Shown one piece after another: positions 48,297-59,846 of a stretch of 64,000 bases of DNA (the stretch's first letter is position 1; every line of letters begins with the position of its first letter). This DNA comes from Coffea arabica. Its lineage: Eukaryota; Streptophyta; Magnoliopsida; Gentianales; Rubiaceae. The stretch is from contig NC_092316.1 in NCBI RefSeq assembly GCF_036785885.1, positions 51,965,001-52,029,000 of the forward strand. The letters run 5' to 3'. The translations under genes were made by a program, and so were the position numbers. The notes beneath the pieces were generated by a model, which saw only the letters and a list, made by a program, of their open reading frames with translations, was not told where the DNA came from and did no database searches.

Positions 48297-48730
48297 TAGA
48301 GATGACAATTGGGACAGATACCCCTAGAATGGAGATAAAACGCTCCCTCCATTGAAAAACGAAACGGGGGACTATACCCCGATCCCATCCCCTGCTTAAA
48401 TAATATATATATATATTAATTATATGCATAACATATTTAATATTATTAGTTATAAATATCAAATTATGCATGTGTAATATAATTAATATTATTAGTTATA
48501 CTAATAATTATATATTTATATTAATACAAATTATTGATTAGTTATACCAATATACTTATGCTAAATAACTAATTACAATTTTTACTAATCTACATTTATT
48601 CTACTAGATACTTTTTACTAATTATACATTTATACTAAATTACAAATTATATACTTTTATTAATTATAAACTTTCCCCCGGCGGGGGAAGTAGGGCGGGG
48701 CGGGGAGCGGGTGACTGGGGGCGATCCCTA
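48297..48730. mobile_element. Probable old hAT-type MITE
   Basis: Begins TAGAGATGACAATTGGGAC and ends GGGGGCGATCCCTA, with GC-rich subterminal zones (CCCCGATCCCATCCCC and GGGCGGGGCGGGGAG) around a very AT-rich core, a well-known plant MITE style. Flanking octamers TGCCTTCA and CGCCTTAG share only five central bases, so the target duplication is weak. Confidence 0.5.
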
Positions 48731-48738
48731 CGCCTTAG

Positions 48739-51434
48739 AAACCAGATGGATAAGCTCATGTCCTGTATTACTCTCCAATGACTCGGAAAATGTTTCACAT
48801 TCATTACTAACTTCACATTGAGATCCTCACTAGCTACCTTGAAAGTCCTACATGTAGGATAGGATATCTGCACTATGTTGTTCACGGTTTGACGATCTCT
48901 AGTACACCCTTCATCTATGGTTCAGTTATGAGAAATACAGGAGTATGCAGTTTAAGAATGCAAGATGATCCCTAGATATTAACAGTCGGATTCAAAGAAA
49001 TAGTATGCATTTGACCACTAAATGTAGATCACTACAGCCCCTGAAGCAAAATCCAACAGCCCAATTCAACTTGAATTATGCCCAGCAGGTTTCAGACACC
49101 AGAGGGGATCTCGTAGCATCTCCTTCAACAACTGCACCAGGCCCCTGCATGAATCACCGGACAATATCGTTCTTATCACTTGCTGTATACTCTCTCTTGC
49201 AATTGACTTTGCAATCCACCAGCTACTGAAATCAACTTTCTTGAGCGCAAGATACTTGAAGCATCACACTTAAAACAGCCTCTGAGAAATAGTAATGCAA
49301 AAGATCAGAGGGACTTTGATCAATTGGGGCATAAATTCTCAATTCTCCAAATCTTGAGAGATGATCACCAATTCAATAATAAACTAGAATGAACTACAAA
49401 ATGCATCCTCAAAGAAATGGAGAAACAAATAAGGACTTATCAAGAAGTGACCCAAGGGACGAAGGCCTTTTCATAGGTTTTATTGATCTCAGATGTCCAT
49501 AATGAGAATCACATCTCTTAGAACTTGTCCAAGGGAAATATGCTGGTGTTGGTACGTTTGGCATGGGCAAATAAGAACAGAATTTGTTCCAAGAATAACA
49601 ATCAAGTGATCAAGAAATAGAATGGTAAGCACCCCTATTTTGATACATTACACAAACTACAGTGAAATAGGATCAGATGCTAGTAGCATAGGCCTGGGAT
49701 AAAGATACCAGTATCCTGCAAGTCGGCAAAAGGTACTATCATTTGCATGACAAAAGGAATAGTCCAGGTTTTGCATTCCAATCAATATAGTACCTTCCAG
49801 GTTTTCACCTACCTAAGCAAAGCTGAGCAATATGGTGGCAATCTGGAAAGCCATAGTTTCACTTCCATCTTCAACTCTTCAGCTAAAAGCTGACATGTAC
49901 CAAGAATTTCACAACTTAGTCCAGTGACAAACACCAACTCGAGTACTTCATAGATAGAATAAACGACATATACAATACCATGTACAACTTCTGATATGGA
50001 TAATAAAGCAACTGTTGATTTCTTAACTGAGACAGTAATAAGATGGAATAACCCCTTGCTAACATTGAAAATGTAGCAAAATGCTCAGCTACACCACTGT
50101 GGTGTATGATCAAGAACTTCCTGTAGGCTTTAGACCATTAGTTTTCTGCAGCCTATATATAAACTCGGCATTTTACTGTCTGTAATTCCATCCTTCACTG
50201 GCTTTCTTATCATTTATCTCCAAAAGGATATTAACATGATCTATATCTTCTTCTTTCTTTAAGTTCTTTATTGACTGGATGGTACAAAAGCAAAAATGAG
50301 AATCTTACAAATTGATTGCCTATTTTCTTCGCAATTTTGACTTACAAGCAATTGTGATAGAGTAATACAAAAGCATGCATGTTCTTAAGTTAACGCAATC
50401 AGCAATAGGTAAGTTCCTCCCTTGCTCCAGAACTGTAAGGCCAATCCTTCATTAGGTACTTCCCACTCCAAAAAACACACAGCAAATGGACTCCAAATGC
50501 AGAAGAGAGTACCCATGTTAAAGAATATAAAGGAAAGAACAGAAGTACCTAAGGCAGAAACAATCATCACAAGGTTTGCAAAAGTTCCACCATGCCTTTC
50601 CTTTCGATGGCACAATTCCATCATTTACTGAATACTTCCTCTCCTATTCTCAGTCTCAACAAGAAAAGCTGAATTAGATAACTAGTAGAATGGAGAAACA
50701 AGTTTCTGTTTCTTGAATTAAGCTGAATTAGATAAGACAGAAACATAAGCACAAACAGGATGTCCCACTGATAGACTCATTTCTCAAGGTCCCAACCTTT
50801 AACTGGCTCACAGGAAATATGCTAACAATTCATGTAAAATGTTACAATTATAGACCTTTGTTAATCCAATCTTGAGAAAGAAGCCTAGTAAGCAAATAGT
50901 CATAAAAGAAAATTTTGTTCGTGCAGATATGATATATTGACACAAAGGTGATTGTGGCAACAGTCAAGTGAAAGAAATTCTCCAAATGCAAACCAGTGCA
51001 ACCAAAAAAAATGCTATCAAGGATAAAATCATCTATTTCCAAGAATATAAGCTTCAAAACAATATGTATAACATGCCCAGAACTGGAAAACGATCCTATT
51101 TATAAATACAGTTTGCCACAAGGAATTGACCCAAACAAAGAAGCAAAAGTTCGCATTTTCAACAATTTGATCATTGATAGTTCCAAAGTTCAGTCTAAAT
51201 ATTTCACTCCAAGACATGAATGTAACAAAATTGTCTTTCATCTGGCACTGCTAGTGTCATAGAACACAATAATTAGTTTTCAGTTCAAAAATTAAGCTGA
51301 AGTTTCGTCAAATCCTAAACCTCAAGTATATCAAGTGAAGACAATGCAGAAGACAAACTTGCATGCCAATGGAAAAGGTTGGGCCATTGCAATCATTAAA
51401 GCAAACATACTTTGCCTGAGGTAATGCAACACAA
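48739..51434. other. 2.7-kb stretch without a recognised gene
   Basis: Moderate base composition rather than extreme AT, but no splice-bounded frame that I can match to a family. Part of it may be 3' untranslated sequence of the OTP43-like gene, since that gene ends at 51435 on the minus strand. Confidence 0.45.
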
Positions 51435-52907
51435 TCATAGTCTGAAATGACGAGGAACCCGGCCAGATCTGCTTTGCAGTCGTAAAATCTCTCTAGCAAA
51501 TTCTTGATTACCTGTAAGCAAAAGGCCATTCAGAATGCGGTTGAAAGTAAACCTTTGAGGCAGAAATCCTCTGTCAATCATTTCTATCAACAACTTTCCT
51601 GCCACCACCAAATCATCTGATTTCTTTCTGACAAACATTGCACTGATCAAGATGTTATAAGTATCTAAGTTAGGTAAGCAATGCCCACTACCCATTTTCT
51701 CAAACAATTCGAAGGCCTTCTCAAATTCTCCATCATCACAATAATATCGAATTACAAGATTGTATGTCTGAACATTAGGCTCACACTCATCTTCTTTCAT
51801 CTTGTCCATATACTCAACTGCCCTGTCCATTTTACCGACATGACACAAACCTCTAATGAGCACATTATAAGTAGTGACGTTAGGTAAATAGCCCTTCCGC
51901 AACATCTCATCAAACACCAAAATTGCATTTTCCACATTGTCTTTCTTACATAAAACTTGAATCAGAGCATTGTAAGTTGCTACTGAGGGAAGCACTCCAG
52001 CTCCAACCATCTCATCAAACAGCTTACGGGACCTCTCAACCTCACCTGCAACACCAAAACCGTGAACCATAGTAGTATAAGTCACCACATCAATCTCACA
52101 TTTTCTCCTCTTCATTTGCAAGAAAAACTCCCAAGCTTCCTTCGTTTGCCCTGCTCTAAAGAAACCTTTAAGAATTATATTATAAGTCATCACATTTGGC
52201 TCCAATCCTCTCTCCACCATTTCCTTCAAAATTTCCAATGCCTTTGGCGTTCGCTTCATTATACAATACCCATTAGCGAGAATGTTATAACTAATCATAT
52301 CAACTCTAAACTTCCTCCTAAACACCTTAAACAGATTATAGGCTATTTCAGCCCGCTTCGCCTTACAGAGCACATCAAGAAAAGAATTGAACGAAGTCAA
52401 ATCCTGAGGACAACCATGTTTATGCATTGACAAGAAAACGTCAACCGCCTTATCAGCTTTGCCAGAAGCCACATACCTTTCGAGGATGATGGCGAAGGTT
52501 TTCGGGCAGGGACCGAGCTTTCTAGCCCGCATTTGGGCCACAAGGGCCCATAGGGTCTTGTAATCCCGCATTCTGGCAGCAATGTCGATGGCGTAGTCAA
52601 ATGCGGTGGCGGAGTGGGTGTAAGAGAGATGGGAGTCGAGGGCTTTGAAGAACTGGAGAGCTTTCGGGCCATGGTTCCAGAGGCGTTTGAGAATCGTGTG
52701 GACAAGCTCAGGGGTCCATTGCACAAGAGTGGGCAGCTTTTGAGTTAAAATTTCTGGGTTTGCCTTGAGAACGAGGTTGGTTATGGAGGTCACGTCCACC
52801 TCCGCCACTGCCGGTGGCGGAGGAGCTATCTGGTGTTTCAGAGGGGTTTTTGCAGAGGAGAAATCGGGGAACTTGGGGCCTACCGCTGTTTTGTGTAGTT
52901 TTGACAT
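51435..52907 (-). CDS. OTP43: P-class PPR protein, OTP43-like (mitochondrial RNA splicing)
   Basis: One intronless frame of 490 residues. After an N-terminal region (possible targeting sequence, Pro-rich PPPPAVAEVDV near 29-39) about ten P-type 35-residue repeats run from about 135 to 460, e.g. DMISYNILANGYCIMKRTPK, NVMTYNIILKGFFRAGQTKE, DVVTYTTMVHGFGVAGEVER and NVTTYNVLIRGLCHVGKMDR. No E, DYW or SMR domain follows. The C-terminus FAREILRLQSRSGRVPRHFRL and the PNLDTYNILISAMFVRKKSDD repeat resemble Arabidopsis At1g74900 (OTP43), which is needed for trans-splicing of mitochondrial nad1 intron 1 (complex I). Its start lies 550 bases from that of APC8 on the other strand. Confidence 0.85.
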   Translation of the reverse strand: MSKLHKTAVGPKFPDFSSAKTPLKHQIAPPPPAVAEVDVTSITNLVLKANPEILTQKLPTLVQWTPELVHTILKRLWNHGPKALQFFKALDSHLSYTHSATAFDYAIDIAARMRDYKTLWALVAQMRARKLGPCPKTFAIILERYVASGKADKAVDVFLSMHKHGCPQDLTSFNSFLDVLCKAKRAEIAYNLFKVFRRKFRVDMISYNILANGYCIMKRTPKALEILKEMVERGLEPNVMTYNIILKGFFRAGQTKEAWEFFLQMKRRKCEIDVVTYTTMVHGFGVAGEVERSRKLFDEMVGAGVLPSVATYNALIQVLCKKDNVENAILVFDEMLRKGYLPNVTTYNVLIRGLCHVGKMDRAVEYMDKMKEDECEPNVQTYNLVIRYYCDDGEFEKAFELFEKMGSGHCLPNLDTYNILISAMFVRKKSDDLVVAGKLLIEMIDRGFLPQRFTFNRILNGLLLTGNQEFAREILRLQSRSGRVPRHFRL

Positions 52908-53457
52908 ACTTTAAACTAGCAAGACGGTGGCAGAAGAGACCGCAAAACGCCACCGTTCTATCATGCTGCTAAAGGAAATGGACGAGGGTGGCGACACTGG
53001 CCAGCGGTGGCAAGCGGGGAGCTTCCATCGGTGGCAGAAGATATACATAAAAAATGAAGAGGGGAAAAAAGGAAGAATATGGAAAAAAGTAGTGGAAATA
53101 TTTCGTACAAAGTCCTTCATATTTTCAAATTATCCATGTTTAGCCCTTATATTTTCAAAGTGGTGCATTTCAATCCCCAACATTAGCGGAGCCGCATGTG
53201 TTTTCACACGGTAACAATTTATTCGTTGAAAAGGAAAATGATTAGCAGAAATTTTGAATTTCAACACAGGCATTTCATCAAACATCAGCAGCCCGCGTCC
53301 ACTTTCCCCCCAAACCCACCCACCCTTCCTCCGCCGCCCTCCGCCTCTCGTCCCCCTAAAACCACCCCATCTCCGCCCCAGAAGTACGTGCATTCCACAC
53401 TGACTATGTGTGAGAGCATGAACGTATAGAAACTAGTAAAAAAGATCCATTGGGAAA
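52908..53457. promoter_or_regulatory. Shared divergent promoter region of the OTP43-like and APC8 genes
   Basis: Only 550 bases separate the two start codons on opposite strands. The APC8 side has a C/pyrimidine-rich leader-like stretch (53290-53380). No strong TATA box is seen at the expected place on either side, as is usual for housekeeping divergent promoters. Confidence 0.6.
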
Positions 53458-56400
53458 ATGGCGAGCAAAGAGACCTGTAGACAAGAGCTCCGCACAGCAA
53501 TCCGCCAACTCAGTGACCGCTGCCTCTACTCCGCCTCCAGATGGTACCCGCATCTCCCCTCTGGGAACCCAGAAAATACTTTAATTTTCATTTAATTTCT
53601 ATGACGGGTTTTCTCATTTTTCTTATTTTCGGATAATTGTTTCCACAATTTCAACCTTTTTAAGGGCAGCGGAGCAGTTGGTGGGGATTGAGCAAGACCC
53701 GGCAAAGTACACCCCGTCACATACGAGATTCCAGCGCGGCAGCTCCAGCATTCGCCGGCGGTTTCGCACTGACGGCACCGGGGATGCTGCGTCAGCCTTT
53801 AACTCCACTCCCGTTGCCGGCGTGTCATTTATATCGACCCCACCGGCTTCTGAGGAGGAAAACGACGCCGTGGAGAGTGATTTTTATTTGTTGGCGAAGT
53901 CTTATTTCGATTGCAGGGAGTATCGGAGAGCAGCCCATGTGCTCCGCGAGCAGACTAGCAAGAAAGCTGTGTTCTTGCGCTGCTATGCGCTATATTTGGT
54001 TATTTTCTTCGCTCATCCTTTACATTTGCTTCTGTCTAGTATTTTGAGTGTTCTTCCTTTTTTGTTGTTTCCAATGGTAAAGTAGTTTATTGAATTTGAT
54101 TTCAGGAGCACTCAAGTTGGGCTTTTGGTCTTAAGTGATGTGTTAAATTATATAGATACTGACGGCCATAAAATACACATTTTCCACGTTTAAGTTCTTT
54201 AGTTGCGTCAGGTAGTCTTAAGTGTTGGACTTTCACAAAAAGAAATGATTCTGCTAGCTTGTTGGTTTATACATAATCCATCCACAATAAAATAGGTAGC
54301 AACAATGAAAAGTTGAATAACTTTGCATCAGTTGCACAGGCATTAATTGCATTGCCTGCCGTGGAGTTACAAGTTGAAATTTGAGCTATTTGATTAACTT
54401 GGGATGTTAGCATTAGGTTTAGGAAATGTACCATTTGTTATGACGATTGAATGATAAATGCTGCCTTGCATTCCAGTTTCAGGAAAGTGTTTGTATATGT
54501 GTAAGTTTAGGAGCAAGCTTTCATGCATCGGTACTTTTGTTTGAGTCTTTTAGTCTTTTCTACGTTCACAGTTGATGTTGTGCAAATAGTGAAAGTTGGA
54601 GTGGTCATGGAATTCTCACAGAAGGCAACCTAAAGTTTCCCCTGAAGCAGTTAGAAGCCCAATATGAATGAAAAAAAGTACTAGACTAAGACAAATGGCA
54701 AGTTCAATTGAACAGTAGACTAAGATTAACAAAGTTAATAGTGGTCTAAATATACGTTTCACCTGACACTGCTATATAGTTTACATTTTGGGTTTGGGAG
54801 TGACAATGATTTGGCTCGCTGGACCTGTCACAGTACCATCTTGTCTTGTATATATCAAGTTTTCTCATACACAAACTCTTACTTATTTTCTACTAGAAAT
54901 CATTAGTAATAACTACTCCCTCCATCCCATTGATAATCTCATACTTTCCTTCTTGGTTAGTCCTCAAAATTTGTGCCACTTTCCAAATTATGCACAAAGT
55001 TTCCCTTTGCAGGCCCACCAACTTTGTTCATGACTGTCGCTAGGTAATGATGTGAACTCTCCTATTAGTGTGTGAATTCCATGAGCTACAGCTGAGCGTT
55101 TATGCACCTTTAAGGGATTGCTCACTGACTTGCAAATTTCCTTGGCAACCCAAAATGATTATTCTGTAATTTTGAAATTTAAAAACACTGGCAGTTTAGC
55201 CCCAAACACATGTTTCAGATTTTTATATGCCCGGGGAATGAAGGGAAGAAGAGCTGAAGTTTACAAAAGCTTTTCACCATTGATAGATGGAGTAACAAAT
55301 GGAATTTAGATATTCATTTGATCAGCTAGCTATTGTTATGCTTTATTTCTTTTCGTGTTGTTTTATCATGTTGAACTCAAAATTTCAAAACAAGAACTAA
55401 TTAAGAAAGAAAATGGGTCCTATTCTGTGACCTCAAGACACAGAGTAAAGGGTAGGTTGCATGTCATTTTTTCCAAAAAAAAATAAGTTTTTCGTTGGGA
55501 AAGCCTATGCAAGCTAGGGGATTGGGGGTAATTTAGTTTTTATAGTGGCCCACCCTCTCTTTTTGGTGTATTATCCTAAGGGCGCAAATAGAAAAATGGA
55601 AAGAAATTAAAGGAGAAGAATGCATGTGGCTGTATATCCTGTAAAATATTGAGATTGAGTTGCTGGTGAAGCATGAAGAGAAGCGTCATTCTGCGGTTCA
55701 AATTGTATTTGCAAGAGCCTGAGATTTGTTTTGTGGTTAAGTACAATGATGTTCCTTTGTCCTAATCATAATGTACTTGCAAGAAGGTTCTATGGTTATT
55801 ATGCATTACCTGTAATGCTTAAAGCATTGAATGGGTAGAGTGTACTTGCATGTCTATTATGCATTACCTGTAATGCTTAAAGTGCAAGAAGGTTCTATGT
55901 CTATTATGCTCTAAAATTCTGGCAATGGGGATTTTGGATGTCATGACTTTAGTACTTTCCTTTGGCTTCTTAACAATTGAACCACCTTTGGGGTTGGAAG
56001 GCTAATTTTCAGTTATGGGTTCCAATTTGGGCTGGCTGTAAAAGTTTCAAGCTGTTGAAATGTCTAAGATTGTGTGAAGTGTGAAGTTATAGAAATTAAT
56101 AGAAGATTGACAAATCTAGTTGACCTGTAATGATCATAGCCAATACTTTATTTTAGAAGCTTGGAGGATGATATAATGAAATATGCGGACTGTATGATAA
56201 CATTCTGCTTCTTGTTGGAAAGTAAATTTGAGTAGTTTGGTTCCATGCTTGTTTTTCAAGTTAGTTTCTTAGATTTTGTAGTGCTTGGTCATACTTACTA
56301 TGGCCTCACTTTTTCTGTATGATAACAAGCTTATCCTTGAGTTCAATGCCAACCTTCAACTCCACCTGCTGTAATTTAAAGTTTAAATCTGGGATGGTGT

Positions 56401-57935
56401 AGTGATTGTGCTTCTTGTTGAAAAGTTAACTTTAGTAGTTTGCTTGTTGTAGGCGAAGTTGGTTTCTTAGATTCCTGTACAGTTTGGTCATACTTTTCTA
56501 CTTTTCCTTCAATAGGCTGGTGAAAAGCGTAAGGAAGAGGAGACGATGGAACTAGAGGGACCTTTAGGCAAGAGTGATGCTGTAAATAAAGAACTAATTT
56601 CACTTGAGAGGGAGTTGTCAGGACTTCGCAAGTGTGGAACAATTGACTCGTTTTGTCTTTTTCTGTATGGTCTCGTTCTCAAGGAAAAAGGCAATGAGGG
56701 TCTTGCTCGGGTTGTTCTTGTAGAGTCCGTAAACAATTACCCTTGGAACTGGAGTGCTTGGTCTGAGCTGCAGTCACTGTGTACTACAGTTGAAATACTG
56801 AATGGTCTTCATCTTGTTAACCATTGGATGAAAGACTTCTTTCTTGCCAACGCGTATCAGGAACTTCGTTTGCATAACGAGTCATTGGCAAAATATGAAT
56901 ATATACAAGGAACTTTCAGTTTCAGCAACTACGTACAGGCTCAAATTGCTAAAGCTCAGTATAGTCTGAGGGAATTTGAACAAGTTGAAGTTATATTTGA
57001 GGAACTTCTGAGGAATGACCCGTACAGAGTTGAAGACATGGATATGTATTCCAATGTGCTTTATGCAAAGGAGTGTTTCTCAGCTTTGAGTTACCTTGCA
57101 CATAGAGTATTTTTGACGGATAAATATAGACCAGAATCTTGTTGTATAATTGGAAACTATTACAGTCTCAAGGGGCAGCATGAGAAGTCAGTTATGTATT
57201 TTAGAAGGGCGCTTAAATTAAATAAGAATTATTTATCAGCTTGGACATTAATGGGTCACGAATATGTTGAGATGAAAAACACCCCAGCGGCTGTTGATGC
57301 CTATCGGAGGGCTGTAGATATTAATCCGTGTGATTATCGGGCCTGGTATGGTTTGGGCCAGACATATGAGATGATGGGAATGCCCTTTTATGCACTGCAT
57401 TACTTTAAGAAGTCAGTGTTCTTGCAGCCAAATGATTCTCGGTTGTGGATTGCCATGGCTCAGTGTTACAAATCAGAAGAGCTTCACATGCCTGAGGAGG
57501 CAATTAAGTGTTTCAAAAGGGCTGTGAATTGTAATGACCGGGAAGCGATTGCACTTCATCAGCTAGCCAAGTTGCACCGAGAACGTGGTCGTTTTGAAGA
57601 GGCAGCATTTTACTACAAGAAGGATTTGGAGAGGATGGAAGCTGAAGAAAGGGAAGGGCCAAACATGGTTGAAGCTCTGTCTTTTTTGGCCAGATATTGC
57701 AAAGATCAGAAGAGGTTTGAAGAAGCAGAGGTGTATTGTACCCGTCTTCTAGATTATACTGGCCCGGTAAGTCCTGAGCCTGTTCTCCTTAATCTAATCT
57801 CAGATTAGTTTCATACTCATTGGTTTTGATTTACTGAGTGACACCTCTTTGACCCTGATGCAGGAAAAGGAAGAAGCAAAAAGTCTTCTTCGAGGGATAA
57901 GATCTGCCAAGGATGTTGAGCTCTTTCCGCCTTAA
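53458..57935 (+). CDS. APC8: Anaphase-promoting complex subunit 8 (CDC23)
   Basis: Four exons, 53458-53543, 53665-53998, 56516-57766 and 57864-57935, join in frame to 580 residues (Arabidopsis APC8 is 579). The start MASKETCRQELRTAIRQLSD and RCLYSASRWAAEQLVGIEQD, the central YLLAKSYFDCREYRRAAHVL, and TPR-rich blocks such as YFRRALKLNKNYLSAWTLMG, DAYRRAVDINPCDYRAWYGL and KCFKRAVNCNDREAIALHQL from about 230 on match CDC23/APC8, a TPR scaffold subunit of the APC/C ubiquitin ligase that drives mitotic exit. Intron 2 is 2.5 kb and holds a MITE (54916-55292) and a local duplication (about 55786-55910). All borders are GT-AG and no break is seen. Confidence 0.97.
54916..55292. mobile_element. Stowaway-like (Tc1/mariner) MITE in APC8 intron 2
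   Basis: The left end CTCCCTCCATCCCATTGA and the inverted right end CTCCATCTATCAATGG are of the Stowaway type, and TA dinucleotides stand on both sides (54914-54915 and 55293-55294). It is 377 bp with no coding sequence. Confidence 0.6.
55786..55910. repeat. Local duplication in APC8 intron 2
   Basis: ATTATGCATTACCTGTAATGCTTAAAG occurs twice about 60 bases apart (split here: ATTATGCATTACC / TGTAATGCTTAAAG), together with duplicated GAAGGTTCTATG and TGTCTATTATGC words. Each copy holds a small inverted repeat (GCATTACCTGTAATGC). Confidence 0.8.
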
Positions 57936-58948
57936 GTTCTCTCCTTCATACGTTACATGCAAATAGAAATCATGAAAGAGTTATGGAAATTGGGTTTCAG
58001 ATAATTGATTGACGTGAAAAAAAGGTTGAAGAGCTCACATGAAACAGCAAGTATTTAGGTGGCAGAACTTCTATTGCTGTTGTTTACTTGTTAATGTACC
58101 GACAGTTTCCTGTCAGAAATTTGTTGCAGTCTTTTCACAATCTACTATTTGTTTATCCTTATCCTTTACAAGAAGTAGTCGCTCTTATTGGGAGCGTATT
58201 TTTATTTACTGGAAGATGGTAACTTGTAAGTGCTGAAGCATTACACCTTCTGGGAAGTGAGAGTTTTTGTACTGGAATAATACTTGCACTCCCCTCCAGT
58301 AAAGTGAATGCATTCTCTTTTTCCCATATCCCCCCTTCCCCAACAGAAAAACCATCATCTCATCAAGGTAGCATCCAAAAAGAATCGGCTCCTTATCAGT
58401 TGGTGAAACTTTTCTAATGCTTGGTTGTTGCTATAGTATGTCTCATCTCTCGTATGAATTTAGCTGTGCCCCATGTGAAATCTTCCATAAGATTAATTGA
58501 AGTGGAGTGGGCAGCTGAAACCAGTTTGAGGGAGTTGTTTTGTGTTGCATCATTTGGTGCCTCTTGCAAGAGTCTCAGCAGGCTATTGTGCTCAGTTATG
58601 GTTTTCGCTACCCGGAAATTGAATCTTATTGAATGGCTACAAAGTATTTCTCAAGTGCTCATGAAAAGAATATAATTATTGTATTAGTAGTAATTTAGAT
58701 TTACTTACTGATGAATTTGAATCTACGTCTAGTTTAATTAGTTCTGAATAGGTAGTTCCAAACTATCTATTTAATAGCTATTAATTAATGAGCTTAATTA
58801 GGTTATTCATTTAAAACTAATAAAATTGTATATCCATATTCATTTATTAAAGAACGAGTTGAAAAATTAGTCACTATTTATAACTATAGATGGGAGTCTC
58901 CTCAGAATTAGGACTGTACTCGAAACGTTTTCCCCTAACGGTCATGCG
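57936..58948. other. APC8 3' untranslated region and intergenic spacer
   Basis: No coding segment recognised; includes a probable 3' untranslated region just after the stop, then AT-rich spacer. Confidence 0.5.
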
Positions 58949-58958
58949 GTTGAAACAA

Positions 58959-59546
58959 GGGTTAATTACATTCACCTCTATTGTGGTTTGGTCAAATTAC
59001 CATTACATCCCCTCAAATTTTAAATATTGCAATTACCCCCTTTGACTTGATGGTCCAATAACAATCATCCCCTCACCGTTAAAAAACCAACGTGCAGTTA
59101 CTGAGAAAGGCTACAGATTAATTTTATATTTACCAAAATAACCCTAGCTCTTAGCTTTTCTTCAAAAAAAGAAAAAAGGAAAAAACACCATTTAGCAATT
59201 ACAAACCATTGCCTTTGCGCATATTGCTTACATTTTAGTTGGACTGCTGTTGCTTCCATTTGGGTTCTAATCATTATGAATGGTAGTCTAAAGCTTTAAA
59301 ATTAGTTAGAAGGGGGAGGAAATAAATATAGAAAAAAAAAAAGAAAAATGAATTTCTTTTTAAACCTATAAAATGGCATTGAGGAATTTCAAATTTACAA
59401 CACTTGTGGGCGAGTGATCTTTTCACTGATTCCGTCCAAGACACTTTGGCAGAAGTTACTTAAAGGGGGTGTTGGTTATTTAGCCAAACCTCAGGGTTTT
59501 TTTTGTAGTTTGGTCAAAACTGAAGGGAGGTATATGCAATTAACCC
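58959..59546. mobile_element. Mutator-like MITE with 10-bp flanking duplication
   Basis: The left end GGGTTAATTACATTCACCTC and the inverted right end GGGTTAATTGCATATACCTC match closely. GTTGAAACAA (58949-58958) and GTTGAAAGAA (59547-59556) flank it with one mismatch, in the 9-10 bp range of Mutator-like elements. At 588 bp it has no transposase. Confidence 0.75.
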
Positions 59547-59837
59547 GTTGAAAGAAACACCCCAGCATTTTCGGGTCTCCCTCTCTCAATCTGTTATCTT
59601 ACCAAGTCTTGCAGCAAAATCCGCATATATCAGCAGACTAGTTCAGTTGAGATCAATGTTGCCATTTGGCTTCTGTCTTCCTTCCTTTGAACACCAGCAC
59701 TAACACTCCTTTTATCTTATCTAAGCAGAGCAAAATTCCTTTCTTTCTTTTTTTTTTGGCCATCTCTTTTGGCTCAGCCCACCTCCAATATTTTTTTTAC
59801 ATGAATACTCTCTATTTTTGTCACACATTTCTTTGAG

Positions 59838-59846
59838 ATGAGATGA
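59838..59846 (+). promoter_or_regulatory. Minimal upstream ORF overlapping the LBD start codon
   Basis: ATGAGATGA: an ATG at 59838 gives Met-Arg-stop, and its TGA (59844-59846) overlaps the main ATG (59843-59845). Ribosomes starting on the first ATG would stop exactly at the main start, which may permit reinitiation or dampen translation. Confidence 0.5.

Noticed and set aside
48664..48885. 73-codon minus-strand frame ending in PRPALLPPPGESL
   Set aside because: Its end lies in the GC-rich terminus of a MITE and the rest has no recognised relatives.
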